The translations under genes and the position numbers were made by a program. A stretch of DNA of 8,515 bases. It comes from an uncultured Ruminococcus sp. Lineage in GTDB: Bacteria; Bacillota; Clostridia; Oscillospirales; Ruminococcaceae. Positions within the stretch are counted from its first letter, which is position 1. Each line of letters starts with the position of its first letter. The notes below the pieces were generated by a model that was not told where the DNA came from, made no database searches, and saw only the letters and a list, made by a program, of their open reading frames with translations. Below are positions 1 through 5,370 of the stretch, one piece after another. The stretch spans positions 1-8,515 of the forward strand of contig CAJKFZ010000110.1 of assembly GCA_905199285.1 (NCBI GenBank), written 5' to 3'.

Positions 1-577
1 CAATTTCAAAACACGAACGATAACAGCTTTCCAGCAGTTCACAGTGTTTTTTCGTTAGTCTTCCCTGCACGATAGGTCCGACAGTGTGAATCACAAAATT
101 GCATGGTAGATTGTACGCAAGTGTGATTTTTGCCTGTCCTGTTGGTTCTTCATATCCCTGATTCCGCATGATTTCCGCACACTTTAAACGAAGCTGAACC
201 CCTGCAAATGTATGAATCGCATTATCAATGCAGCTATGGCACGGCTGAAAACAGCCCAGCATCTGTGAATTTGCTGCATTGACAATTGCACCGCATTTCA
301 ATGTGGTAATATCGCCTTTCCATAGGTAAATATTTCTTGAAATCGACTGCAAGTCCGCAATATCTGTGATACCTTTGCGTGCAGTTTCCTCTTGCAAATA
401 TTCGTCCTGCACTTTCAGAAAATCCTCCGATATCGGCTTTGGCGAACGAATATTGACAAGACTGCGGAACAATCGGAACTGTTCTGTTTGATTTGTTGGT
501 ATCTCCATATTTTGATATTGCGGATTCTCTGACAACAAGTATTTTATCAGAAATAATAGCTTTTCATTCTGCGTCAT
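1..577 (-). CDS. Zinc-macrodomain protein-ADP-ribose hydrolase (partial, 3' end outside window)
   Basis: This leftward reading frame starts at ATG 577-575 and stays open for 192 codons to the window edge, so the C-terminus is missing (by eye about 70 residues compared with the family). The N-terminus is a helical lead (MTQNEKLLFLIKYLL), followed by a macrodomain: the GDI strand near residues 88-90, the ribose-binding NAAN at 100-103, and GCFQPCHSCIDNAIH at 108-122. The Cys109-x4-His114-x-Cys116 arrangement plus the following IHTFAGVQLR is the hallmark of the zinc-containing bacterial macrodomains. Members of that class remove mono-ADP-ribose from proteins and in several Firmicutes sit beside SirTM sirtuins. 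GYEEPTGQAKIT (141-152) and VIHTVGP (162-168) complete the ADP-ribose pocket. The start overlaps the stop of the upstream ferredoxin-like gene as ATGA (577-574), suggesting translational coupling. No sirtuin is visible in this window. Family call is firm; the substrate is unknown. Confidence 0.9.
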   Translation of the reverse strand, partial: MTQNEKLLFLIKYLLSENPQYQNMEIPTNQTEQFRLFRSLVNIRSPKPISEDFLKVQDEYLQEETARKGITDIADLQSISRNIYLWKGDITTLKCGAIVNAANSQMLGCFQPCHSCIDNAIHTFAGVQLRLKCAEIMRNQGYEEPTGQAKITLAYNLPCNFVIHTVGPIVQGRLTKKHCELLESCYRSCFEI

Positions 578-1203
578 AGTAAACCTCTTTTTTTGACTGC
601 ATTTACAGGACAGGCTGTCATGCAATTTCCGCAGTGCAGACAATTTTCCTGACGAATCACTGCCGGAACACTGCTTGTATCAATACAGTTTTGCGGACAA
701 ACAGACAGGCAACTTCCACAACCGATACAATGTTCCAGAATCACATATCCTTGTTCCGATGATTTGCTTTCTCCAAATGTAAAGCTTGCCCGTTCAATCG
801 GCTTTTTGGATAAATCGAACCACTCCCCTGTACCGCTAAAAATCTGAAATACAGTCAATGCCTGCCTTGACTGCTCTGTCGGATAGATCTCATACATATA
901 CGGATTTTTTGCAAATAAGTCTGAAAGCCGACCTGCACCAACTTCCACAACATTTCCCCGGATGGATAATGCAGTTCGTGACATGGTATCCTTGCCTTTC
1001 ATTCCGGTAAATGCAATGTATTGATTTGCTTTCAGTCTTTGATAAAAATTCTTGCCTTTCGCAGTCAGAAAATACAATCCATTTTCATCAAAATCCATCA
1101 TATCAATTGCACAGGTAACAGGCAATCCCTTTTCATCTGTTGTTGCTGCGATGACAGAATGAATTTCATTTACTACATATGCAAAATAATCAGTATAGTT
1201 CAT
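574..1203 (-). CDS. PPOX-fold (pyridoxamine 5'-phosphate oxidase-like) flavoprotein with two C-terminal [4Fe-4S] sites
   Basis: The protein is 209 aa starting at ATG 1203. An in-frame ATG at 1254 is rejected because the extra 17 codons run through a hairpin, while AAGGAG at 1216-1211 lies 7 nt before the 1203 start. Residues 1-145 resemble an FMN-binding split barrel of the PPOX family (SVIAATTDEKGLPVTCAIDM; GLYFLTAKGKNFYQRL; SIRGNVVEV). Residues 158-200 hold two ferredoxin motifs: Cys159, 162, 165, 169-Pro and Cys188, 191, 194, 198-Pro. The combination suggests a small cytoplasmic electron-transfer flavoprotein that passes electrons between ferredoxin-type clusters and FMN. The reaction and partner cannot be told from sequence. 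It is the middle gene of a three-gene leftward operon, between the MBL-like gene and the macrodomain gene that it overlaps by 4 bp. Its presence suggests a redox link to the ADP-ribose hydrolase, which is inference. Confidence 0.88.
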   Translation of the reverse strand: MNYTDYFAYVVNEIHSVIAATTDEKGLPVTCAIDMMDFDENGLYFLTAKGKNFYQRLKANQYIAFTGMKGKDTMSRTALSIRGNVVEVGAGRLSDLFAKNPYMYEIYPTEQSRQALTVFQIFSGTGEWFDLSKKPIERASFTFGESKSSEQGYVILEHCIGCGSCLSVCPQNCIDTSSVPAVIRQENCLHCGNCMTACPVNAVKKRGLL

Positions 1204-1223
1204 AAAATTTCTCCTTTGTAAAA

Positions 1224-1251
1224 GGGACTGCCGAATTAACCCGACAGCCCC
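1224..1251 (-). terminator. Intra-operon hairpin, possible attenuator or leaky terminator
   Basis: In the leftward RNA the 28 nt form a 12-bp stem (several G-U pairs) around a UUAA loop, followed by only UUUU before ACAAAGGAG. It sits between the MBL-like stop (1259) and the ribosome binding site of the flavoprotein gene. The short U-run argues for partial termination or mRNA processing rather than a full stop. On the opposite strand the hairpin is followed by AUAUUUUUAU, but no rightward gene ends there. Confidence 0.5.
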
Positions 1252-1258
1252 CATATTT

Positions 1259-2056
1259 TTATGATGCGAAGAAAAATCCTGCCGTCATATCAAGATAATT
1301 TCCGCCACTGTAATCCGGATACTGTTTCTGTACTTCTGCCTTAAATTCATCAGCATTAGTGCACTTTTTAGCAATTGCTTTCAGATTTTCCAGATAGTCA
1401 ATCTTTGTCTGAGCATCCTTTAAATCCTCCGGCGTGTAGTGCGAAGTCAGAATCAGGTCGTAACCCTTTGCAATGTATTCATTCAGCTGAGCAACAATGG
1501 CATCGGCATGGCCTGCACCTGCCACAATGGAATGACAATCGTGACCAAGCATATGGGTGTAAACTGCATTGATTTCCGGAATTTCCACATCAAATGCCTC
1601 ATCAGTCTGCTTGATGATAAAATTAATGCCGCCAATTGTGACTTTTCCCTCGCCGATGACATTTGTGATCTGATGAACAGAATTGTCGAAGATCTCACCG
1701 AATGCTGCTGTGAAGTTATTAATGAGAGCCTTTCCGCCGCCGTTTGCAGAGTAATCTGCTGCATTCTGTGTTGCATATTTCGGAACATCTGGCAGGAATG
1801 TTGCTCCTGCACCGTGATAAGCAACGAGGATTCCCTCAACCTCAATGTCCTTCAGATATTCTGCAAGCTCCGTGTTGTTATCAAAGAAGCAGGGAGATTC
1901 GATCACAACGGCTTTTCCGTTCTTCTCAACGATAAAAACCTCATCGTCAATAAAGTCGTTAGTCTTGTATGCATGGAGCTTTATTGCTCCGAAGTCGTAA
2001 ACGTTCATCTCGCCCTTTGCAAGCTTTACTGCTGTAAATGTGTTCTTGTTCATCAT
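1259..2056 (-). CDS. Degenerate metallo-beta-lactamase-fold protein of unknown function
   Basis: The protein is 265 aa, starting at ATG 2056 or the adjacent ATG 2053. AGGAGG at 2067-2062 gives 5 or 8 nt spacing, so both are possible. The order of elements resembles the metallo-beta-lactamase fold: early strands (DDEVFIVEKNGKAVVIESP, residues 37-55), a VAYHGAG segment at 78-84 where the HxHxDH metal motif normally lies, GHDCHSIVAG at 171-180, and LILTSHYTPED at 201-211. Only one His of the first motif remains, so canonical two-metal hydrolase chemistry is doubtful. His81, His172, Asp173, His175 and His206 could form a reduced site. No signal peptide or membrane segment is seen, so it is probably cytoplasmic. 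It is first in the operon with the flavoprotein and macrodomain genes and divergent from hxlR, so it is the most likely direct HxlR target. Function unknown; the fold assignment is moderately confident. Confidence 0.72.
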   Translation of the reverse strand: MMNKNTFTAVKLAKGEMNVYDFGAIKLHAYKTNDFIDDEVFIVEKNGKAVVIESPCFFDNNTELAEYLKDIEVEGILVAYHGAGATFLPDVPKYATQNAADYSANGGGKALINNFTAAFGEIFDNSVHQITNVIGEGKVTIGGINFIIKQTDEAFDVEIPEINAVYTHMLGHDCHSIVAGAGHADAIVAQLNEYIAKGYDLILTSHYTPEDLKDAQTKIDYLENLKAIAKKCTNADEFKAEVQKQYPDYSGGNYLDMTAGFFFAS

Positions 2057-2131
2057 AAATTCCTCCTGAAAATAATGTGTTTTCTTTGCTTTTTCGGGAG
2101 ATTTCAGCGCTGTATCTCTTTCCTTGATTCT

Positions 2132-2160
2132 ATGATACCACAGCTTTTTTCATTTGTAAA
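2132..2160 (-). promoter_or_regulatory. Promoter of the MBL-like/flavoprotein/macrodomain operon
   Basis: Read leftward, TTTACA (2160-2155) and TATCAT (2137-2132) are separated by 17 bp. They lie about 75 bp upstream of the start codon, with an estimated transcription start near 2125. No better sigma-A-like pair was seen in this intergenic region on this strand. Confidence 0.6.
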
Positions 2161-2182
2161 GTAGGCACTTTTTTGTGGTATA

Positions 2183-2198
2183 GTTACCTCTTGGTAAC
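2183..2198. promoter_or_regulatory. Candidate HxlR operator, GTTACC-N4-GGTAAC inverted repeat
   Basis: A perfect 6-bp inverted repeat with a TCTT spacer lies in the hxlR/MBL-like intergenic region. Its centre is about 65 bp upstream of the estimated leftward start site and about 85 bp upstream of the hxlR start site. HxlR proteins bind short dyads as dimers. Assignment to this regulator rests on position and symmetry only. The location upstream of the -35 box fits an activator better than a simple blocking repressor. Confidence 0.5.
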
Positions 2199-2239
2199 CT
2201 TTGCGGTGTTTCGGGAAGAATTGGCTAAAAAAATTTTTC

Positions 2240-2268
2240 TTGATTTTTTTACACAGATATGCTAAAAT
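2240..2268 (+). promoter_or_regulatory. Promoter of the hxlR-family gene
   Basis: TTGATT (2240-2245) and TAAAAT (2263-2268) are spaced by 17 bp, preceded by an A/T-rich run that could act as an UP-like element. The estimated start near 2275 gives a leader of about 46 nt before the ATG at 2321. Confidence 0.7.
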
Positions 2269-2320
2269 GTATCTATAAGAATATTACAGTCTATTTGATA
2301 CTATGAAAAGGAGCGACACT

Positions 2321-2653
2321 ATGGTAAACAAAACAGAACTGCCGGCTTGTCCGGTAGAAACAACATTGATGCTGATCGGAGATAAGTGGAAAGTCCTGAT
2401 TCTCCGTGATTTGAGAAGCGGTACAAAGCGTTTCGGAGAACTGAAAAAATCTGTGACGGGTATCTCGCAGAAGGTTTTGACTGCCAACCTGCGGGATATG
2501 GAGGGAAACGGTATTCTGTCACGAGAAGTGTTTCCTGAAGTTCCGCCGAGAGTGGAATATACCCTGACGGATCTGGGTCACAGCATGATGCCGATTCTGG
2601 ATGCAATGGAACAATGGGGTACGGCGTATAAATGCAGCTGTGTAAAGGAATGA
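2321..2653 (+). CDS. HxlR-family winged-helix transcriptional regulator
   Basis: The protein is 110 aa. The start is set at ATG 2321 because AAGGAG at 2308-2313 lies 7 nt upstream. The in-frame ATG at 2303 would place this ribosome binding site inside the gene. It has the HxlR signature: Cys10-Pro-Val-Glu, IGDKWKVLILRDL (19-31), GTKRFGELKKSVTGISQKVLTANLRDME (34-61, including the recognition helix), and a wing with PPRVEYTLT (75-83), then the C-terminal dimer helix. Members are small cytoplasmic dimers. Several (YodB, HypR and relatives in Bacillus) sense electrophiles or disulfide stress through a conserved N-terminal Cys, and Cys10 is at the corresponding place. Two more cysteines (105, 107) sit at the C-terminus. 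It is divergent from the MBL-like operon with a palindrome between, so it probably regulates that operon. Redox sensing is inference. Confidence 0.93.
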   Translation: MVNKTELPACPVETTLMLIGDKWKVLILRDLRSGTKRFGELKKSVTGISQKVLTANLRDMEGNGILSREVFPEVPPRVEYTLTDLGHSMMPILDAMEQWGTAYKCSCVKE

Positions 2654-2672
2654 TGCAGTATCAAAATAATAT

Positions 2673-2717
2673 AACCGCCGAAGTGATCAACTTGATTACT
2701 ACGGCGGTTATTTTTTT
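2673..2717 (+). terminator. Strong rho-independent terminator after hxlR, probably bidirectional
   Basis: An AACCGCCG...CGGCGGTT stem (2673-2680 with 2702-2709) continues, after one A-A mismatch, into a second paired block (AGTGATCAA with TTGATTACT) and is followed by A plus seven T. It lies 20 bp after the hxlR stop. On the reverse strand the hairpin is followed by UUAUAUUAUUUU, so it could also end leftward transcripts from the reductase operon. Confidence 0.9.
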
Positions 2718-2775
2718 ACTTTAGCAATAGAAATTCCTCAATATCAAAATCTGTGAATTTTACGAGTTCAATACC
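2716..2775 (-). other. Orphan 19-codon C-terminus-like tail, unrecognised
   Basis: Leftward, codons from GGT 2775 read GIELVKFTDFDIEEFLLLK and end in TAA at 2718-2716, just before the bidirectional terminator. There is a stop immediately upstream (2778-2776) and no start codon, so it cannot be expressed as it stands. The composition looks protein-like and may be the 3' end of a decayed gene. No family is recognised. Apart from this and the adjacent reductase remnant, nothing else was found in 2718-2923. Confidence 0.25.
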
Positions 2776-2798
2776 TTAGCGGAGGGGAGCAAAAAGAG

Positions 2799-2902
2799 AA
2801 AGGAAATCACAGCTCGCTTGCACACTGTAGGATTGGAAACCTGAAAAACGCTAAAGCCTTCAAGGTACATTTTACTCCGTTAGATAATGTTAAATACTTC
2901 AT
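2799..2902 (-). pseudogene. Frameshifted N-terminal remnant of a second aldo/keto reductase
   Basis: From ATG 2902 the frame reads MKYLTLSNGVK, then slips out of frame at an A-run (TTTT at 2870-2873 on the plus strand). Restoring one base gives MYLEGFSVFQV, then SNPTVCKRAVI. The intact neighbour at 3522-4385 begins MEFITLNNGTK, MPLEGFGVFQI, PDAAECERVVY, so the similarity continues across the frameshift: shared residues include TL.NG.KM.LEGF.VFQ, then C.R. Without the correction the frame stops at 2809-2807. Similarity ends near 2800, before the catalytic Asp and Tyr. The remnant lies 21 bp after the flavin reductase stop, in operon orientation, so it looks like a former third gene of that unit that was truncated and frameshifted. 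Confidence 0.72.
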
Positions 2903-2923
2903 AACATAACTCTCTTTATCATT

Positions 2924-3508
2924 TTATTTGCCCTGTGCCGCCTTCATCATCGCAGTGCCTGCGTTCCAAGCCTGTCCGACCTTTTCCCCTGCAACATAGT
3001 AGCCTGATTGGAACTGATCGAAAATGAGTGCATTCAGCTTAACAGGATCAATCTTCCCATTCTCCGAGAGGACAGACTCATCTGCACTCACATTCACAAT
3101 CTTTCCAACAACTGCATGGAGATGATTGGTCTGAACGATCTCCGCAAGCTCGCACTCCAGCGCAACAGGAAATTCCGTAATGATCGGAGCATTTACAAAG
3201 CTGCTTTTTACTGCGTGATAGCCCGACTTCTCAAACTTATCTGGCATTTTGTTTCCCGTTGCAATACCGAAGAAATCAGCACCTTCCATGTGTGCCGCAT
3301 CTGCAATGCTGACCGTAAAAGCCTTAACCTTGCGGATATTCTGTGTTGTCTTATGAGCCTCATCAATGATGAGTGCTACCTTATCCATATTGCAAATTGT
3401 ACCCCAAGCTGCATTCATCACGTTTACTGTGCCGTTTTCATCGTAAGCCGCAACCATCAGCACAGGCATGGGAAAAAGTGCGGGCTGTACACCTAAATCT
3501 TTTCTCAT
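2924..3508 (-). CDS. Flavin reductase-like FMN-binding split-barrel protein
   Basis: The protein is 194 aa with ATG at 3508. AAGGAGG (3523-3517) lies 8 nt upstream and overlaps the TAA of the preceding aldo/keto reductase gene. The sequence fits the flavin reductase-like family: PMPVLMVAAYDENGTVNVMNAAWGTICN near residues 13-40, ALIIDEAHKTTQNIRKVKAFTVSIAD (45-70), FFGIATGNKMPDKFEKSGY (79-97), and LECELAEIVQTNHLHAVVGKI (116-136). This is the usual pattern of FMN-binding strands and the dimer interface. Such proteins reduce or carry flavin using NAD(P)H or a ferredoxin/rubredoxin-type donor in the cytoplasm; the exact substrate is not known. It is translated just after the aldo/keto reductase (13-bp gap) and so shares the LysR-type promoter at 4429-4458. 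No signal peptide is present. Its stop is followed by the remnant of another reductase. Confidence 0.88.
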   Translation of the reverse strand: MRKDLGVQPALFPMPVLMVAAYDENGTVNVMNAAWGTICNMDKVALIIDEAHKTTQNIRKVKAFTVSIADAAHMEGADFFGIATGNKMPDKFEKSGYHAVKSSFVNAPIITEFPVALECELAEIVQTNHLHAVVGKIVNVSADESVLSENGKIDPVKLNALIFDQFQSGYYVAGEKVGQAWNAGTAMMKAAQGK

Positions 3509-3521
3509 CTGTTTTTCCTCC

Positions 3522-4385
3522 TTAGTGAATATTCATACCGTTCAGCATTTTTACAAATTCAGGGGAATCATGGTCTACGATCTCGCTGTGACCGAGGTCT
3601 TTTGCAGCGACAGCAGCCATCTCCTCATCGGTGAGCGAGAAATCCCAGATGTCAATGTTCTGCACCATACGCTCTACATGAACAGACTTCGGAATGATTG
3701 ACACACCTCTCTGTGCGTTCCAACGGAGAGCTACCTGTGCGGCAGATTTACCGTACTTTGCACCGATAGCAGTCAGGTCAGAATCAGTGAAAATGCCGTG
3801 TTTACCCTCGGCAAGAGGTCCCCAGGCCTGTGGAACGACACCGTATGCCTTCATATTTTCAAGTGCAGCTGTCTGTACAAAGAATGGATGCAGCTCGACC
3901 TGATTTACCGCAGGAATGACCTCGACATTCTCACACAAATTGGTGAGAATTGCCGGATAGAAATTAGCGACACCAATTGCCTTTGTCAGACCATCCTTAT
4001 ATGCCTTTGTAATACCTCTGTATGCTGCAAAATAATCGCCCATAGGCTGATGAAGCAACACGAGGTCAACATAGTCCATATTCAACTTGGCAAGTGAGGT
4101 CTTGACTGCTTCGTAAGCCGTGTCCTCAGTTTTTTGATCCTGCACCCAAACCTTTGTGGTGATGAACAGTTCCTCACGGGTAGTCAGACCGTCAGCAATC
4201 GCACGAGCAACACCCTTTCCGACTGCTTCCTCGTTCATGTATGCGGCAGCAGTATCAAGCAGACGGTAGCCTGTCTTGATCGCATCATATACCACACGCT
4301 CACATTCGGCTGCATCAGGAATCTGGAACACGCCAAATCCCTCCAGCGGCATTTTTGTTCCGTTGTTCAATGTAATGAATTCCAT
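3522..4385 (-). CDS. Aldo/keto reductase (AKR superfamily, NADPH-dependent)
   Basis: The protein is 287 aa starting at ATG 4385. AGGAGG at 4399-4394 is 8 nt away, whereas the upstream ATG at 4391 would leave only 2 nt. This is a complete TIM-barrel aldo/keto reductase with the catalytic tetrad Asp44 and Tyr49 (RLLDTAAAY), Lys78 (TTKVW) and His112 (LLHQP). It also has the GVANF (residue ~140) and NQVELHPF strands and the nucleotide-binding IIPKSVHVERM segment that contacts the NADPH phosphate. The length is usual for the small prokaryotic AKRs related to 2,5-diketogluconate and methylglyoxal reductases. The likely role is cytoplasmic reduction of reactive aldehydes or ketones; the specific substrate cannot be assigned. 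It has its own promoter and a LysR-type operator copy (4431-4495), and it is co-transcribed with the flavin reductase gene. A decayed paralogue fragment lies downstream at 2799-2902. Confidence 0.95.
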   Translation of the reverse strand: MEFITLNNGTKMPLEGFGVFQIPDAAECERVVYDAIKTGYRLLDTAAAYMNEEAVGKGVARAIADGLTTREELFITTKVWVQDQKTEDTAYEAVKTSLAKLNMDYVDLVLLHQPMGDYFAAYRGITKAYKDGLTKAIGVANFYPAILTNLCENVEVIPAVNQVELHPFFVQTAALENMKAYGVVPQAWGPLAEGKHGIFTDSDLTAIGAKYGKSAAQVALRWNAQRGVSIIPKSVHVERMVQNIDIWDFSLTDEEMAAVAAKDLGHSEIVDHDSPEFVKMLNGMNIH

Positions 4386-4428
4386 AATCATTTCCTCCTG
4401 CTATAGATAAAATTTATTCTGTGTATAT

Positions 4429-4458
4429 AGTATATCACAAAAATCAGAATTTGTACAA
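4429..4458 (-). promoter_or_regulatory. Promoter of the aldo/keto reductase-flavin reductase operon
   Basis: Leftward -35 TTGTAC (4458-4453), 18-bp spacer and -10 TATACT (4434-4429), with a predicted start near 4422. It matches the ferredoxin-gene promoter base for base in layout. The weak -35 with an 18-bp spacer is consistent with a promoter that needs an activator. Confidence 0.75.
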
Positions 4459-4495
4459 TACCAATTCTGCATACTGCTATCAATACTGTTGATAC
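4431..4495. repeat. Regulatory cassette repeat, copy 1 (of 2)
   Basis: This is a 65-bp block in direct orientation with 5343-5407. The first 53 bp match at 46 positions and the full 65 bp at 54. It holds most of the aldo/keto reductase promoter and the upstream dyad, and it overlaps the last codons and stop of the ferredoxin gene. Conservation of spacing, not just of boxes, suggests duplication of a whole promoter-operator unit. Confidence 0.9.
4478..4494. promoter_or_regulatory. LysR-type operator dyad, copy 1
   Basis: TATCAA-N5-TTGATA is a perfect 17-bp dyad, containing the ATC-N9-GAT form of the LysR-type T-N11-A consensus. Its centre is about 64 bp upstream of the predicted aldo/keto reductase start, the classical recognition-site position for LysR activators. 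It lies in the 3' end of the ferredoxin gene and spans its stop codon (4482-4480). Confidence 0.7.
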
Positions 4496-5262
4496 CGAAC
4501 CGGTTTCTGCCAGTTCGCATCTATGATCTCCATAATCCTGATATGTTCATTTCGGTATCTTGCACGGGGATTCGGTTCAGGAATATTGAGCTGTATTGCC
4601 ATTTCGGGACAGGCATGGATACAAGCCATACAAGCGATACATCTGTCGCCGTCCCAATGAGCATGTTGATCGTTGACACTGAAACACCCCATGGGACAAA
4701 CTTTTGTACAGATACTACAGCCAATGCACTCATCACTGATACGATACATATTTCGGAACGTATCCGCAGGCAGCTTCGCAGTCCGTTCAAGGTATCTGCG
4801 ATGTACAGCTCTGTCCTTCTCTGTCACCTCAGAAAGAAAATGCTTTCTCTCAGCAATGTCTGATTTGATAATAGCTAACTGTTCAGGAATGTGCTTATCG
4901 ATCTGCATCTGTTCCTTCATATCAAAGCCGGGGAGAAAATTATCAACCATCAGCAGGACATTGATATAGTCAAAGTGCTTTCCAACCGATTCCGCAAACA
5001 TCTTCGCAAGCTCTGCTGCACCGCCGTGACGGTTTCCGTAGGTTAATATCAGATACAGATATTCCGTATCAAATGTCACATTTGTGATAAATTCCTTGAC
5101 GATCTCAGGCATTTCATGACCGTAGATCGGGCATACAATACCGATTTTATCAGCCTGATACTGCATTTCGCTGTGTATTTCCTGTGCGATACTCAAACAT
5201 TCCGTGTCAAGCTGCCCTGCCGCATACAAGCTGTTGCCTGTTGCGGTGAAATAAAAAATCAC
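4480..5262 (-). CDS. EFR1-type flavodoxin domain-2[4Fe-4S] ferredoxin fusion protein
   Basis: The protein is 260 aa when started at GTG 5262. GGAGG (5275-5271, within AAGGAGGTG) is 8 nt upstream, and the family begins with (M)IFYF.GTGNS. The in-frame ATG at 5295 lacks a good ribosome binding site and adds an unrelated 11 residues. Residues 2-11 (IFYFTATGNS) form the FMN phosphate-binding loop of a flavodoxin fold, and GIVCPIYGHEMP (41-52) and LILTYGNRHGG (71-81) continue it. Two [4Fe-4S] motifs follow: Cys179, 182, 185, 189-Pro and Cys208, 211, 214, 218-Pro. The protein likely carries low-potential electrons in the cytoplasm and could donate to a flavin reductase such as the one at 2924-3508, which is inference. 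It is divergent from lysR and followed by the aldo/keto reductase with no terminator between. Its C-terminal codons form half of a regulatory dyad. Confidence 0.92.
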   Translation of the reverse strand: MIFYFTATGNSLYAAGQLDTECLSIAQEIHSEMQYQADKIGIVCPIYGHEMPEIVKEFITNVTFDTEYLYLILTYGNRHGGAAELAKMFAESVGKHFDYINVLLMVDNFLPGFDMKEQMQIDKHIPEQLAIIKSDIAERKHFLSEVTEKDRAVHRRYLERTAKLPADTFRNMYRISDECIGCSICTKVCPMGCFSVNDQHAHWDGDRCIACMACIHACPEMAIQLNIPEPNPRARYRNEHIRIMEIIDANWQKPVRYQQY

Positions 5263-5283
5263 ACAGAACACCTCCTTATTGTA

Positions 5284-5312
5284 TTGCTTTTTCAATGTGA
5301 ATATGCTATACT
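5284..5312 (+). promoter_or_regulatory. Promoter of the LysR-type regulator gene
   Basis: TTGCTT (5284-5289), 17-bp spacer and TATACT (5307-5312) with an extended TG motif (5304-5305). The predicted start near 5319 gives a leader of about 100 nt that passes through the ferredoxin promoter and the LysR operator before the ATG at 5419. The two promoters therefore face each other. Confidence 0.65.
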
Positions 5313-5340
5313 ATTGATAGCGATTTTCTGATCTATCCCT

Positions 5341-5370
5341 ATTATATCACAGATATCCGCATTTGTACAA
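5341..5370 (-). promoter_or_regulatory. Promoter of the EFR1-type ferredoxin gene
   Basis: Leftward -35 TTGTAC (5370-5365), 18-bp spacer and perfect -10 TATAAT (5346-5341), with a predicted start near 5334. The -35 lies within the self-complementary TTGTACAA. Same architecture as the aldo/keto reductase promoter. Confidence 0.8.

Noticed and set aside
1204..1254. Upstream ATG adding 17 residues to the PPOX-fold protein
   Set aside because: The extension is encoded by the intergenic hairpin and by the ribosome binding site of the better start at 1203.
1439..2164. Long rightward open frame of 241 codons
   Set aside because: It lies antisense to the MBL-like gene, is Cys-rich and of odd composition, has no ribosome binding site and runs into the promoter region. 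The leftward frame has family features and a strong ribosome binding site.
2757..2909. Rightward open stretch of about 50 codons in the gap after hxlR
   Set aside because: It has no start codon and is the reverse complement of the aldo/keto reductase remnant, which explains its protein-like look.
3008..3496. Rightward open frame of 162 codons
   Set aside because: Antisense shadow of the flavin reductase-like gene, with no recognisable domain or ribosome binding site.
5263..5295. Upstream ATG adding 11 residues to the EFR1-type protein
   Set aside because: No good ribosome binding site, whereas GTG at 5262 has GGAGG 8 nt away and gives the normal flavodoxin N-terminus.
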